DNA of 64,000 nt from Cellulomonas chitinilytica (GTDB lineage: Bacteria; Actinomycetota; Actinomycetes; Actinomycetales; Cellulomonadaceae). The notes below the pieces were generated by a model. It was not told the origin of the DNA. It made no database searches and was given only the letters and a program-made list of their open reading frames with translations. Made by a program: the position numbers and the translations under genes. The stretch is from NCBI RefSeq assembly GCF_016862675.1, contig NZ_BONK01000006.1, positions 124,001 through 188,000 of the forward strand, written 5' to 3'. Shown in pieces: positions 52,149 through 61,171 of this stretch; the first letter of the stretch is position 1, and every line of letters begins with the position of its first letter.

Positions 52149-53711
52149 TCAGCCGCCCCGCGTCGACTCCAGCACCGCCATCGCGGCGGACCTCCCGGGG
52201 ATCCCGCTGACGCCGCCGCCCCGTCGTGCGCCCGCACCGCACAGCAGGATGCGCTCGTGGTCGGTGGCGACCCCCCATCGGCCGGCCGGGGTCGCGGGTG
52301 CGTCGTCCTCGTGCCACGGCCACTGCAGGTCGCGGTGGAAGATGTGGCCGCCGGGCAGCGCGATCTCCTGCTCGAGGTCGACGGGGGTGCGGACCTCCAG
52401 GCACGGGCGCCCGTCCGCGTCGAGCGCGAGGCAGTCCTCGATCGGCTCGGCGAGCACGGAGTCGAGGGACCGCAGGGTGGCGGCGAGCGCTGCGGCCCGC
52501 GTCCCCTCGGGATCGGCGCGGAAGAGGCGGGCGGGCATGTGCAGGCCGAAGAGGGTGAGGGTGTGGTGGCCCGTCGCCCGCAGGTCGGGCCCCAGGATCG
52601 ACGGGTCGGTGAGGGTGTGGCAGTAGATCTCGGCGGGCGGCAGCGTCGGGATCCGGCCGGCGGCGGCCTGCGCGTGCGCGGTGGCGAGCTGCTCGTAGGA
52701 CTCGTTGACGTGGAACGTCCCGGCGAAGGCGGTGCTCGGGTCCACCGTCGCGTCCCGGAGTCGGGGCAGCCGGCGCAGGACCATGTTGACCTTGAGCTGG
52801 CTCCCCTCGGGCTCGTCGTGGGGTTCGACGCCCAGAAGGCGGTCGAGCACGCGCGGGGCGGCGTTGACCAGCACGTGGGCCGCGTCGACCGAGTGCTCGG
52901 CCCCGTCGTCGTCGGTCCACGACACCTCCCCGGCGTCCGGGTCGACGGCGTGCACCGTGGCCCGGGTCCGCAGCTCGGCACCGGCAGAGCGTGCCGCGTC
53001 CGCCAGGGCCGAGACGACGGCGCCCATGCCACCCACGGGCACGTCCCAGTCGCCCGTGCCGCCGCCGATCACGTGGTAGAGGAAGCACCGGTTCTGCGCG
53101 AGGGTCGCGTCGTGGGCGCCGGCGAACGTCCCGATGAGCGCGTCGGTGAGGACGACGCCGCGGACGAGGTCGTGCGCGAACGTGCGCTCGAGGAGCTCCC
53201 CGAGCGGTGCGTGCAGGTCCGCCCACCACTGCTCGCCCATGGCCGCCCGAGCCTCGGCACGCGTCGGGAGCGGCCCGGTGACGGTCGGGAACACGGACTG
53301 CGCCAGCGCGTGGGTGCGGGCGCCGAGGTCCTGCCACGCGTGCTGGTCCGCCGCCGCGCCGATCGCGCCGAACGACCGTCGCGTCGCGTCGACGTCCCCG
53401 GTGTCGACGAGCAGGCCACGGGCCGGGTCGGCGGGCAGCGGCGTGTACGAGGCGACGCGCCTGCGCCGCAGGTCGAGTGCGAGCCCGAGCTCGTCCCGGA
53501 CCGCGCGCGGCATCAGCGAGACGAGGTAGGAGTACCGGGACAGCCGTGCGTCGACCCCACGGAACACGCGGTGCGACCCGGTCGCACCGCCGAGGTGGTC
53601 GGCGCGCTCCAGCACCAGCACGCTGCGACCGGCCCGGGCGAGGTAGGCCGCGGCGGTCAGCCCGTTGTGGCCGCCGCCGACGACGACCGCGTCGTAGCGG
53701 GTCCGTTCCAC
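52149..53711 (-). CDS. FAD-dependent phytoene-desaturase-like oxidoreductase
   Basis: A 520-aa flavoprotein of the CrtI/PYROXD2-like class. The N-terminal Rossmann motif VVVGGGHNGLTAAAYLARAG (9-28) is followed by the FAD-ribose acidic residue (LERADHLGGATGS), and the C-terminal flavin-binding motif reads GGGVSGIPGRSAAMAVLE. Members of this class act on polyenes or lipids, and many are unassigned. No carotenoid biosynthesis genes are nearby. ATG 53711. It appears monocistronic. Confidence 0.9.
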   Translation of the reverse strand: MERTRYDAVVVGGGHNGLTAAAYLARAGRSVLVLERADHLGGATGSHRVFRGVDARLSRYSYLVSLMPRAVRDELGLALDLRRRRVASYTPLPADPARGLLVDTGDVDATRRSFGAIGAAADQHAWQDLGARTHALAQSVFPTVTGPLPTRAEARAAMGEQWWADLHAPLGELLERTFAHDLVRGVVLTDALIGTFAGAHDATLAQNRCFLYHVIGGGTGDWDVPVGGMGAVVSALADAARSAGAELRTRATVHAVDPDAGEVSWTDDDGAEHSVDAAHVLVNAAPRVLDRLLGVEPHDEPEGSQLKVNMVLRRLPRLRDATVDPSTAFAGTFHVNESYEQLATAHAQAAAGRIPTLPPAEIYCHTLTDPSILGPDLRATGHHTLTLFGLHMPARLFRADPEGTRAAALAATLRSLDSVLAEPIEDCLALDADGRPCLEVRTPVDLEQEIALPGGHIFHRDLQWPWHEDDAPATPAGRWGVATDHERILLCGAGARRGGGVSGIPGRSAAMAVLESTRGG

Positions 53712-53820
53712 GGGGTCACGCTAAGGCTCCCGATGCCTCTGTGGGCGGTCGGTCCTAGCCTGCCGGTGTCCGGGCTCGCCCGACCGTGGTGGGCCGTCAC
53801 GCGAACGAGGAGCGAGAGCC

Positions 53821-54186
53821 ATGGCGCACGGCGACATCACGCACATCGACATCCCGGCGGACGACCTGCAGCGGGCCGTCAGCTTCTACTCGGCCCTGTT
53901 TGGCTGGGACATCAACGAGATGCCCGGCTTCGAGGGCTACCCGATGTGGCAGGCCCCGAACAAGATCAGCGGCGGCGGCCTCGGTCAGCGCGGCGGCAAC
54001 CTGCAGGTCCCGCGCAGCTACGTCGAGGTGGACTCGATCGACGACGCGCTCACGCGGATCGAAGAGCTCGGCGGCAGCACCGTCCAGGGCAAGACGGAGA
54101 TCTCCCCGACGAGCTGGTGGGCGGTCTTCGCGGACTCCGAGGGCAACCAGCTCGGCCTGTACGAGGGGACGACGGACGCGGGCTAG
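53821..54186 (+). CDS. VOC-family (glyoxalase/bleomycin-resistance fold) protein
   Basis: A 121-aa protein with the beta-alpha-beta-beta-beta repeats of the VOC superfamily: [26 protein letters not shown] and a C-terminal [17 protein letters not shown]. Metal-ligand positions include His9 and Glu118. It resembles stand-alone VOC proteins of unknown substrate. A GAGCGAGAGCC stretch precedes ATG 53821. Its stop codon TAG shares the palindrome CTAG with the stop of the convergent sthA gene (4-nt overlap). Confidence 0.92.
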   Translation: MAHGDITHIDIPADDLQRAVSFYSALFGWDINEMPGFEGYPMWQAPNKISGGGLGQRGGNLQVPRSYVEVDSIDDALTRIEELGGSTVQGKTEISPTSWWAVFADSEGNQLGLYEGTTDAG

Positions 54187-55622
54187 ATCTCGCTGAACCG
54201 GGCGACCGCCCGGATCTTGTTCGTCGCGTCGAGCGCGGCCACCTTGTACGCCTCGGACAGCGTCGGGTAGTTGAGGACGGTGTCGACGAGGTAGTCGATC
54301 GTGCCGCCGCACGCCATGATCGCCTGCCCGATGTGCACGAGGTCGGTCGCGGACGTCCCGAAGATGTGCACGCCGAGGAGCTCGCGGGTCTCGGTGTGCA
54401 CGAGGAGCTTGAGCATGCCGTAGGAGTCGCCGACGATCTGCCCGCGGGCGAGCTCGCGGTAGCGCGCGATGCCGACCTCGTAGGGGACGGCGTCGCGCGT
54501 GAGCTCCTCCTCGGTGCGTCCGCAGTAGGAGATCTCGGGGATCGTGTAGATGCCGATGGGCTGCACGGACGCGAGCTCGCGGGCCGGTTCGTCGAACGCG
54601 CGGTAGGCCGCGAGGCGGCCCTGGTCCATCGAGGTCGCGGCGAGGGCGGGGAAGCCGATGACGTCGCCGACGGCGAAGATGTGCGGGTGCTCCGTGCGGT
54701 AGTCGGAGTCGACCTTGATGCGTCCGCGTGAGTCCGCGGACAGCCCGGCCGCCTCGAGCTGCAGGGCGTGCGTCTGGCCCTGCCGGCCCGCGGAGTACAT
54801 GACGGTGTCGGCGGCGATCTTCTTGCCGGACACGAGCCGGGTCACGGTGCCGTGGGCGCCGGAGTCGACGCCGGCGACCTCCTCGCCGAGCCGGAACGAC
54901 ACGGACAGGTCGCGCAGGTGGAACTTGAGGGACTCGACGACCTCGGGGTCGCACATCTCGAGCATCGTGGGCCGCTTGTCGATGATCGTGACGCGGGTGC
55001 CGAGGGCGGCGAACATCGAGGCGTACTCGATGCCGATGATGCCGGCGCCGACGACGACCATGGAGTTCGGCACCCGGTCGAGGGCGAGCACGCCGTCGGA
55101 GTCGACGACGGTGCGCTCGTCGAACTGCACGGTGTCGGGGCGGTGCGGCTTGCTGCCGGTGGCGATGACGACGAACCGTGCGGCGAAGCGGGTGCGGCGG
55201 CCGTCGTCGTCGAGCACCTCGATCGTGTGCGGGTCGACGAACGACCCGGTGCCGTTGTGGATCTCGACGTGGTTGCGCAGCAGCTGGGCGCGGACCACCT
55301 CGATCTCCCGGCCGATGACGTGCTGGGTGCGGGCGAACAGGTCCTCGACGGTGATGTCGCTCTTCACGCGGTAGCTCGCGCCGTACATGTCGCGCTGCGC
55401 CATGCCGGTGAGGTACATGACGGCCTCGCGCAGGGTCTTGCTGGGGATGGTGCCGGAGTTCACGGAGACGCCGCCCATCATGTGCCGGCGTTCGACGACG
55501 GCGACGCGGTGGCCGAGCTTGGCGGCGGCGATGGCGGCTTTCTGCCCGCCCGGTCCTGAGCCGATGACGACGAGGTCGTAGTCGTAGCGCTCGGGCTCGT
55601 CGGCCCGTTCGTCGGTGGCCAT
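54183..55622 (-). CDS. sthA: Soluble pyridine nucleotide transhydrogenase
   Basis: A 479-aa flavoprotein of the dihydrolipoamide-dehydrogenase family that moves hydride between NADPH and NAD+. The FAD motif [17 protein letters not shown], the NAD(P) motif [15 protein letters not shown], and the dimer segment near the C-terminus are present. The region that in related disulfide reductases holds CxxxxC reads [11 protein letters not shown]: both redox cysteines are absent, consistent with a transhydrogenase rather than a disulfide reductase. ATG 55622 begins a short polar extension before YDYDLVVIG. It converges on the VOC gene. Confidence 0.93.
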   Translation of the reverse strand: MATDERADEPERYDYDLVVIGSGPGGQKAAIAAAKLGHRVAVVERRHMMGGVSVNSGTIPSKTLREAVMYLTGMAQRDMYGASYRVKSDITVEDLFARTQHVIGREIEVVRAQLLRNHVEIHNGTGSFVDPHTIEVLDDDGRRTRFAARFVVIATGSKPHRPDTVQFDERTVVDSDGVLALDRVPNSMVVVGAGIIGIEYASMFAALGTRVTIIDKRPTMLEMCDPEVVESLKFHLRDLSVSFRLGEEVAGVDSGAHGTVTRLVSGKKIAADTVMYSAGRQGQTHALQLEAAGLSADSRGRIKVDSDYRTEHPHIFAVGDVIGFPALAATSMDQGRLAAYRAFDEPARELASVQPIGIYTIPEISYCGRTEEELTRDAVPYEVGIARYRELARGQIVGDSYGMLKLLVHTETRELLGVHIFGTSATDLVHIGQAIMACGGTIDYLVDTVLNYPTLSEAYKVAALDATNKIRAVARFSEI

Positions 55623-55707
55623 GGTCGCCAGTGTGGACCGCCCGCGGACACCTGGCAGCCCCTGGACGGGCGGCCGACTCGTGTCACCGACCCCCTGTCG
55701 CTCGCGC

Positions 55708-55757
55708 CGTACTGGCGAGTACGATCCGTGACCGAGACGATGACAACAGTCATCGTC
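55708..55757. promoter_or_regulatory. Inverted repeats upstream of the S1 protease
   Basis: Two inverted repeats occupy the sthA/protease divergent region: CGTACT-GGCG-AGTACG (55708-55723) and GACGATGA-N6-TCATCGTC (55736-55757). The second lies just before the protease ribosome site GGAGAGGTG. They may be regulatory sites; the regulator is unknown. Confidence 0.4.
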
Positions 55758-55776
55758 CGGATTACGGAGAGGTGAC

Positions 55777-57255
55777 ATGAGACGCATGCGTGAGATGGCC
55801 GCCGTCACGATCGGTCTGGCCGCAGCACTGGTCCTCACCCCCACCGCCGGCTGGGCGGCGTCCGAACCCGACGTCAGCGCACCCGGTCCCACCACGGCGG
55901 CGAAGGTGCCCGCCGGGGTGATCGGCGCACTCCAGCGCGACCTCGGGCTCTCGAAGGCCGCCGCGAGCGAACGGCTCGCGTTCCAGGCGGGAGCCCTCGA
56001 CACCGAGCGCACCCTCGAGCAGCGGCTCGGCGCCGACTACGCCGGCGCCTGGTTCGACACCACCAAGAACGTCCTGCACGTGGGCGTCGTCGACGCCGCC
56101 GACGCCCCCGCGGTCCGCGCTGCCGGAGCCCACCCCGTCGTCGCCCGCCACGCGCTCGCCGACCTCGACGCCTGGAAGACCGGCCTCGACACCGCCCTGG
56201 CCCCCGTCGCCGCCGCCGTCCCGTCCTGGTACGTCGACGTCACCACCAACACGGTCGTCGTCAACGCCACCGCCGGTGCGCTCACGCAGGTGCGGGACCT
56301 CGCCGCCGCCGCCGGCATCCCCGCGGACGCCGTCAAGGTCGTCGAGACCACGGAGGCGCCCCGCACGTTCATCGACGTGATCGGCGGCAACGCGTACAAC
56401 ATCAACAACCAGTACCGCTGCTCGGTCGGCTTCGCCGTCAACGGCGGCTTCGTCACCGCCGGCCACTGCGGCACGACCGGGTCGACCACGACCAACCCGT
56501 CCGGCACGTTCGCGGGCTCCAGCTTCCCCGGGAACGACTACGCGTGGGTCCGCGTCGCCACGGGCAACACCCCGGTCGGCGTCGTGAACAACTACAGCGG
56601 CGGCACCGTCGCCGTCGCCGGGTCCACGCAGGCCGCCGTCGGCGCGTCCGTGTGCCGCTCGGGTTCCACGAGCGGGTGGCACTGCGGCACCATCCAGGCG
56701 TTCAACGCCACGGTGAACTACGCCGAGGGCAGCGTCTCCGGTCTCATCCGCACCAACGTGTGCGCCGAGCCGGGCGACTCCGGCGGCTCGCTCATCGCCG
56801 GCAACCAGGCGCAGGGCATGACGTCCGGCGGCTCCGGCAACTGCACGTCGGGCGGCACCACGTACTTCCAGCCCGTCAACGAGGCGCTCGGCGCGTTCGG
56901 CCTCACGCTCCTCACGTCGACGGGCGGCGGGGGCGGCGGTGGCACGTGCACCGGCTACGCCCGCACGTACACGGGCACGCTCGCGTCGCGCCAGTCGGCG
57001 GTCCAGCCGACCGGCAGCTACGTGACCGTCAACGCGAGCGGCACCATCCGGCTCTGCCTCGACGGCCCGACCGGCGCCGACTTCGACCTGTACCTGCAGA
57101 AGTGGAGCGGGTCGGCGTGGACCAACGTCGCCTCGGCGACGTCCACGAGCGCCGACGAGTCGATCACCTACAGCGGGACGTCCGGCTACTACCGGTACAG
57201 CGTCTACGCGTACTCGGGCTCCGGCGCCTACACCCTCGGCGCGACCACGCCGTGA
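55777..57255 (+). CDS. Secreted alpha-lytic-type serine protease (S1E)
   Basis: A 492-aa preproenzyme. It has a signal peptide (1-28), an alpha-lytic-protease prodomain (about 45-195), then a mature chymotrypsin fold starting near [11 protein letters not shown] (198). The triad is His230 (VTAGHCG), Asp254 (NDYAWV) and Ser335 (PGDSGGS). The mature start resembles that of the Cellulomonas protease 69B4 (cellulomonadin). After a Gly-rich linker (about 383-389), a C-terminal pre-peptidase-type beta domain (about 390-490, [13 protein letters not shown]...FDLYLQKW) follows, which may aid secretion or substrate binding. The start has a good ribosome site, and a terminator follows. Confidence 0.95.
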   Translation: MRRMREMAAVTIGLAAALVLTPTAGWAASEPDVSAPGPTTAAKVPAGVIGALQRDLGLSKAAASERLAFQAGALDTERTLEQRLGADYAGAWFDTTKNVLHVGVVDAADAPAVRAAGAHPVVARHALADLDAWKTGLDTALAPVAAAVPSWYVDVTTNTVVVNATAGALTQVRDLAAAAGIPADAVKVVETTEAPRTFIDVIGGNAYNINNQYRCSVGFAVNGGFVTAGHCGTTGSTTTNPSGTFAGSSFPGNDYAWVRVATGNTPVGVVNNYSGGTVAVAGSTQAAVGASVCRSGSTSGWHCGTIQAFNATVNYAEGSVSGLIRTNVCAEPGDSGGSLIAGNQAQGMTSGGSGNCTSGGTTYFQPVNEALGAFGLTLLTSTGGGGGGGTCTGYARTYTGTLASRQSAVQPTGSYVTVNASGTIRLCLDGPTGADFDLYLQKWSGSAWTNVASATSTSADESITYSGTSGYYRYSVYAYSGSGAYTLGATTP

Positions 57256-57278
57256 GGCACCGCTAGTCCCACCGACGG

Positions 57279-57317
57279 ACGCGGGGCCCGCGTGGCAGGG
57301 GGGTGCGGGCCCCGCGT
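57279..57317. terminator. Terminator after the S1 protease
   Basis: A perfect 13-bp inverted repeat (ACGCGGGGCCCGC at 57279-57291, complement at 57305-57317) lies 24 nt past the protease stop codon, with a 13-nt loop. Confidence 0.8.
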
Positions 57318-57358
57318 CGAACCTGGACGGACCGACGCGGGCACGGTAGATCTCGACC

Positions 57359-58111
57359 GTGCCCGCGTCGTCGTCGCCCACACCCGCGTTCTCGTCGTAC
57401 CCGCTGCGCCGGGTGTCCTGGTCGGGCGAGGACGTGCCGCCGGACGCCTGGTACGCCCGCGTCCCTGTGATCGAGCAGGTGCTCCGCGACGGGTGGGAGC
57501 CGGCGCAGGTCAACGTGCTGGTGGGGGAGAACGGCGCCGGCAAGTCGACCCTCGTCGAGGCCGTTGCCCTCGCGTTCGGCCTCGGTGCCGAGGGCGGCTC
57601 GACGGGGTCCATGCACTCGACGCGTCCCACCGAGCCGGGCCTCGCGCACTGCCTGCGGCTGACCCGCGGCGCAGGGGCACCCCGCAACGGGTTCTTCCTG
57701 CGCGCCGAGACGATGCACTCCTTCTACACGTACCTCGAGGAGAACCCGGACGTCCGTCGCAGCGACCCGGTGTTCCACGAGATGTCGCACGGCGAGTCGT
57801 TCCTCAGCCTCGTCGGCGACCGCATGTGGCGCCGCGGCCTGTACGTGCTCGACGAGCCCGAGTCCGCCCTGTCGTTCACCGGCTGCCTCGCGCTCGTCGC
57901 GCACCTGCACCGCATGGTCACGACCACCGACGCGCAGGTGGTCCTCGCGACCCACTCGCCGCTCCTCGCGGCCCTGCCCGGCGCGACGATCTGGGAGGTC
58001 GGCGACTGGGGGATGCGCGAGTCCACGTGGGAGGACCTCGACCTGGTGATCCACTGGCGGGGCTTCCTCGACGACCCCCGGCGGTACCTGCGGCACGTCC
58101 TGGAGGACTGA
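57359..58111 (+). CDS. Small SMC/RecF-like ATPase
   Basis: A 250-aa AAA/ABC-type ATPase with Walker A GENGAGKST (56-64), a signature-like region SHGESFLSLV, Walker B YVLDEPESALS and a switch histidine THSPLL. There is no coiled coil or membrane segment. This is the compact stand-alone ATPase family often annotated as AAA family ATPase (predicted ATP-binding protein, COG3910-like), whose cellular job is not known. GTG 57359 has no ribosome site; TAGATC ends 6 nt before it, suggesting leaderless expression. The SRP RNA gene follows directly. Confidence 0.88.
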   Translation: MPASSSPTPAFSSYPLRRVSWSGEDVPPDAWYARVPVIEQVLRDGWEPAQVNVLVGENGAGKSTLVEAVALAFGLGAEGGSTGSMHSTRPTEPGLAHCLRLTRGAGAPRNGFFLRAETMHSFYTYLEENPDVRRSDPVFHEMSHGESFLSLVGDRMWRRGLYVLDEPESALSFTGCLALVAHLHRMVTTTDAQVVLATHSPLLAALPGATIWEVGDWGMRESTWEDLDLVIHWRGFLDDPRRYLRHVLED

Positions 58112-58130
58112 CCCGTTGGGTTAGGCTTGG

Positions 58131-58226
58131 CGGCAGACCCCTCGTGCGGCGTCATCTCGCTGAACTCCCCCAGGGCCGGAAGGCAGCAAGGGCAGGTGAG
58201 CTCTGGCGGGTGTGCGGGGGGTCCTT
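58131..58226 (+). ncRNA. ffs: Signal recognition particle RNA, small bacterial type
   Basis: The conserved SRP domain IV is unmistakable: CAGGGCCGGAAGGCAGCAAGG (around 58171-58191), which includes the GGAA tetraloop and the Ffh-binding internal loops, flanked by pairing arms GCAGACCCCTCG and GCGGGGGGTCC. Length is about 96 nt. TAGGCT at 58122-58127 may be the -10, and the closing T-run CCTTTTC suggests termination at the 3' end. The RNA binds Ffh to target nascent membrane and secreted proteins. The exact ends are estimated. Confidence 0.95.
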
Positions 58227-58383
58227 TTCATGCCTGCAGACGAACGTCCCGTGCTGCGGTCGGCACGCCGCGCCGCGACCGGTGGGTGGACAGCCCGTAC
58301 GACCCTGGGCGGACGACCACGGGCACGAGGACGCGACCCTCGGTCGACGCGGCGACGGCTCGTCGCACCGCAGGCTGGTCACC

Positions 58384-59184
58384 ATGACGACGACCCCCCT
58401 CGCCGGTCCCGACCGACTCACCGCCCGCGGGCTGGTCAAGCGCTTCGGCGAGACAGTCGCGCTCGCGGGCGTCGACGTCAGCCTGGCCCCCGGTGAGTCG
58501 CTCTCCGTGATGGGCCCGTCCGGCTCCGGCAAGTCGACCCTGCTGCACTGCCTCGCCGGCATCCTGCAGCCCGACGCCGGCGACGTCGTCCTGCAGCCGG
58601 CGGACGGCTCGCCGCTCGACCTCGGCTCGCTCGGTGAACGCCGCCGCTCGCTCGTGCGGCGGCAGCACCTCGGGTTCGTGTTCCAGTTCGGCCAGCTCCT
58701 GTCCGAGCTCACCGCCCTCGAGAACGTGGCGCTCCCGTCGATGCTGCTCGGGGCGTCGCGCGACGACGCCGAGCTGACGGCGAGCGGCTGGCTCGGCAGG
58801 CTCGGGCTCGACGGCATGGGGGACCGCCGGCCCGGCGAGCTGTCCGGCGGGCAGGCGCAGCGCGTCGCCGTCGCCCGGGCGCTCGTCACACGGCCCGCGG
58901 TCGTGTTCGCCGACGAGCCGACCGGTGCCCTCGACCAGGCCACCGGGTACGAGGTGATGCGGCTGCTCACCGAGACCACCCGGGCCGCCGGCGCGTCCCT
59001 CGTCGTCGTCACGCACGACGCCGACGTCGCCGCCTGGTGCGAGCGGCGGATCACCGTCCGTGACGGGCTCGTGGTGGACGAGGCGCGGCGCGCTGACGGC
59101 ACGGCGGGCGCCGCGACGGTCCCCGCGGGTGCCGTGCCCGGCGTCGCCGCGGACGGGCTCGACGGCTGGGCGGGCGCGCGATGA
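58384..59184 (+). CDS. ABC transporter ATP-binding protein (LolD/MacB type)
   Basis: A 266-aa ATPase with Walker A GPSGSGKS (44-51), Q-loop QFGQLL, signature LSGGQAQRVAVARAL, Walker B VVFADEP and switch histidine VTHD. It belongs to the LolD/MacB/FtsE group that pairs with FtsX-like permeases. A C-terminal Ala/Val-rich tail of about 40 residues is extra. The ATG at 58384 has no clear ribosome site; CAGGCT lies 6 nt upstream. The stop overlaps the permease start by 4 nt. The 157 bp between the SRP RNA and this gene show nothing else. Confidence 0.94.
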   Translation: MTTTPLAGPDRLTARGLVKRFGETVALAGVDVSLAPGESLSVMGPSGSGKSTLLHCLAGILQPDAGDVVLQPADGSPLDLGSLGERRRSLVRRQHLGFVFQFGQLLSELTALENVALPSMLLGASRDDAELTASGWLGRLGLDGMGDRRPGELSGGQAQRVAVARALVTRPAVVFADEPTGALDQATGYEVMRLLTETTRAAGASLVVVTHDADVAAWCERRITVRDGLVVDEARRADGTAGAATVPAGAVPGVAADGLDGWAGAR

Positions 59185-60539
59185 GGACCGTCCGCGCCCT
59201 GTCGCCGCTGCTGCGCCGGGCCGGGGGACGGGACGCCCGGATCACGACGGCGCTCGCGTGCACCGCGTTCGCCGTCGTCACGGCCCTGGCGCTCAGCGTC
59301 GTCGGCGGCCTGCTCGCGTTCCAGGGGCGCGCCGCCGAGCCGGTCGCGAACGGCGAGCCCGTCTTCGGCTACCTGTACGTGTCGCTCGCCTGGACGGCGC
59401 TGGCGCTGCTCGTCGTCCCGCTGGTCACGCTCGGCGGCGCGGCCGCCCGGCTCGGCGTCTCCCGGCGGGACGCCCGGTTGTCCGCGCTGCGGCTCCTCGG
59501 TGTCACACCCCGCGAGGTCGTCGGGCTCACGCTCGTCGAGACCGCCTGGCAGGGGCTCGTCGGTGCCGTCGCCGGGTGCCTCCTGTACGTGCTGCTCATC
59601 CCGTTCTGGACGCTGTTCGTGTTCCAGGACCGGCCGTTCACGCCGGGCGAGCTCTGGGTCGGGCCGCTCGTCCTCCTGGCGGCCCTCGTCGTCGTCCCGC
59701 TGCTGGCCGCCGGGTCCGGGGCCGTGTCGCTGCGGCAGGTCGTCGTGTCGCCGCTCGGCGTCTCCCGGCGGGTCCGGGCGCCCGGGCTGCGAGCGGTGCG
59801 GGTGCTCGTCGCCGGAGTCCTGGTGCTGGGGTTCATCGTCGTCAGCGTCGCCATGCGGAGCTTCGGAGCCGTGGCCATCGGTGTGCTGCTTGGGTCGTTC
59901 GGGACGGCGTTCCTCGCGCTCAACGCGATCGGGCCGTGGGTGCTGCGGCTGTTCGGCCGGCGACGGCTGCGGACCGCCCGGACACCCGAGCAGCTCCTCG
60001 CCGCCCGACGGCTCCTCGACGACCCGAAGGCCGCCTGGCGCGTCGTCGGCGGGCTCGGGCTCGCCGGGTTCGTCGCGGGTGCCCTGGCCGTCGTCCCGGC
60101 GCTCGCCGCCGCCCAGGCCGAGCGGGACGCGACCGCCGAGATCATCGGCCGCGACCTCACCACCGGCGGACTCCTCACCCTGACGCTCACCTTCGTCGTC
60201 GCCGCCGTCTCCGCAGGCATCACGCAGGCGGCGTCCGTGCTCGACCGGCGGCGCGAGTACGCCCTCCAGCACCTCGCGGGCCTCCCGACCGAGCTGCTCG
60301 ACCGCGTGCGACGCCGGGAGGTGCTCGGCCCGCTGCTCCTCGTGTCCGTCGGCTCCGCGGCGCTGGCGATCGTCATGCTCTCGCCGCTGTTCGGGTTCCT
60401 CGCCCTCACGTCCATGACCGGCCCCGTGCTCCTCGTCGGGTGCCTCGCGCTCGGCTGCGGGCTCGTCCTCGCCGCCACCGAGGCGTCCCGGCCGCTGCTG
60501 CGGTCGGTCCTCGCCGAGACGGTGGTCCGCGCCGACTGA
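59181..60539 (+). CDS. FtsX-like ABC permease
   Basis: A 452-aa membrane protein of the FtsX/MacB permease class with about ten hydrophobic segments (first near 26-46, last near 412-432). The loops ARLSALRLLGVTPREV and REYALQHLAGLPTELLDRVRRRE are the coupling motifs of FtsX domains. It forms one transporter with the preceding ATPase (ATGA overlap). Such systems export peptides or lipids or signal cell-envelope stress; the substrate here is unknown. Confidence 0.93.
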   Translation: MRTVRALSPLLRRAGGRDARITTALACTAFAVVTALALSVVGGLLAFQGRAAEPVANGEPVFGYLYVSLAWTALALLVVPLVTLGGAAARLGVSRRDARLSALRLLGVTPREVVGLTLVETAWQGLVGAVAGCLLYVLLIPFWTLFVFQDRPFTPGELWVGPLVLLAALVVVPLLAAGSGAVSLRQVVVSPLGVSRRVRAPGLRAVRVLVAGVLVLGFIVVSVAMRSFGAVAIGVLLGSFGTAFLALNAIGPWVLRLFGRRRLRTARTPEQLLAARRLLDDPKAAWRVVGGLGLAGFVAGALAVVPALAAAQAERDATAEIIGRDLTTGGLLTLTLTFVVAAVSAGITQAASVLDRRREYALQHLAGLPTELLDRVRRREVLGPLLLVSVGSAALAIVMLSPLFGFLALTSMTGPVLLVGCLALGCGLVLAATEASRPLLRSVLAETVVRAD

Positions 60540-60575
60540 CCGTCTCCGATCCGCCCGGACCGCCGGGCCAGAGCC

Positions 60576-60613
60576 GGGCTGCCGGTCGCCGGGGGGTCGG
60601 CGACCGGCAGCCC
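60576..60613. terminator. Bidirectional terminator, FtsX permease / AsnC
   Basis: A perfect 15-bp inverted repeat (GGGCTGCCGGTCGCC at 60576-60590, complement at 60599-60613) between the two convergent genes, extendable by one more pair. Confidence 0.85.
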
Positions 60614-60636
60614 ACGTCCGAGCCGTCTGCGCCGGA

Positions 60637-61092
60637 TCAGGAGCCGGGGCCGCGCAGGGCCAGCCGCGTGAACGTCTGGGCCGCGCCCGCCTCCCGCTTC
60701 AGGCGCCGGACCAGGTGGTCGAGCGCCACCGGGTCCGCCACCCGCGCGTGCAGCAGGTAGTCGTAGGAGCCCGTCACGTGCACGGCGTCCAGCACCTGCG
60801 GGAACCCGGGCGGGCGGACGAGCGCCGCGGCGAAGTCGTCGTTCGTCGTCTCCGGCGCGAGCCGGACCTCGACGAACACCTCGAGCCCTGCGTCGGGGCC
60901 CGGTCCGGGCCCGCCGCGCCGGGCTCCCGCGGTGACGATGGTGAACCCGCGGATCGTGCCGTCCTCCTGCATCCGGCGGACGCGCGCCGCCGCGGCGTTC
61001 GCGCTCAGCCCGACCCGTGCCCCGAGCTCGCGGAACGGCAGCCGCGCATCGTCGGTGAGCTCACGGAGGATGGCGTCGTCGATGGCGTCCAT
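60637..61092 (-). CDS. Lrp/AsnC-family regulator
   Basis: A 151-aa feast/famine regulator. The helix-turn-helix reads [30 protein letters not shown], followed by a RAM effector-binding domain (GLEVFVEVRLAP, AVHVTGSYDYLLHARV, TFTRLALR). The first Met of the conserved MDAIDDAILREL marks the start at 61092, though the frame is open upstream. It is divergent from a LysE-family exporter, the classical arrangement in which a Lrp-type regulator senses an amino acid and switches on its export. Confidence 0.95.
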   Translation of the reverse strand: MDAIDDAILRELTDDARLPFRELGARVGLSANAAAARVRRMQEDGTIRGFTIVTAGARRGGPGPGPDAGLEVFVEVRLAPETTNDDFAAALVRPPGFPQVLDAVHVTGSYDYLLHARVADPVALDHLVRRLKREAGAAQTFTRLALRGPGS

Positions 61093-61171
61093 CCCGCGAT
61101 TGTCGCAGCGCCACGGTGACATCCGCAGAAACTGCTGGCCGCTCCTCGGGTCGTGTCGGCACCCTGCTGCC

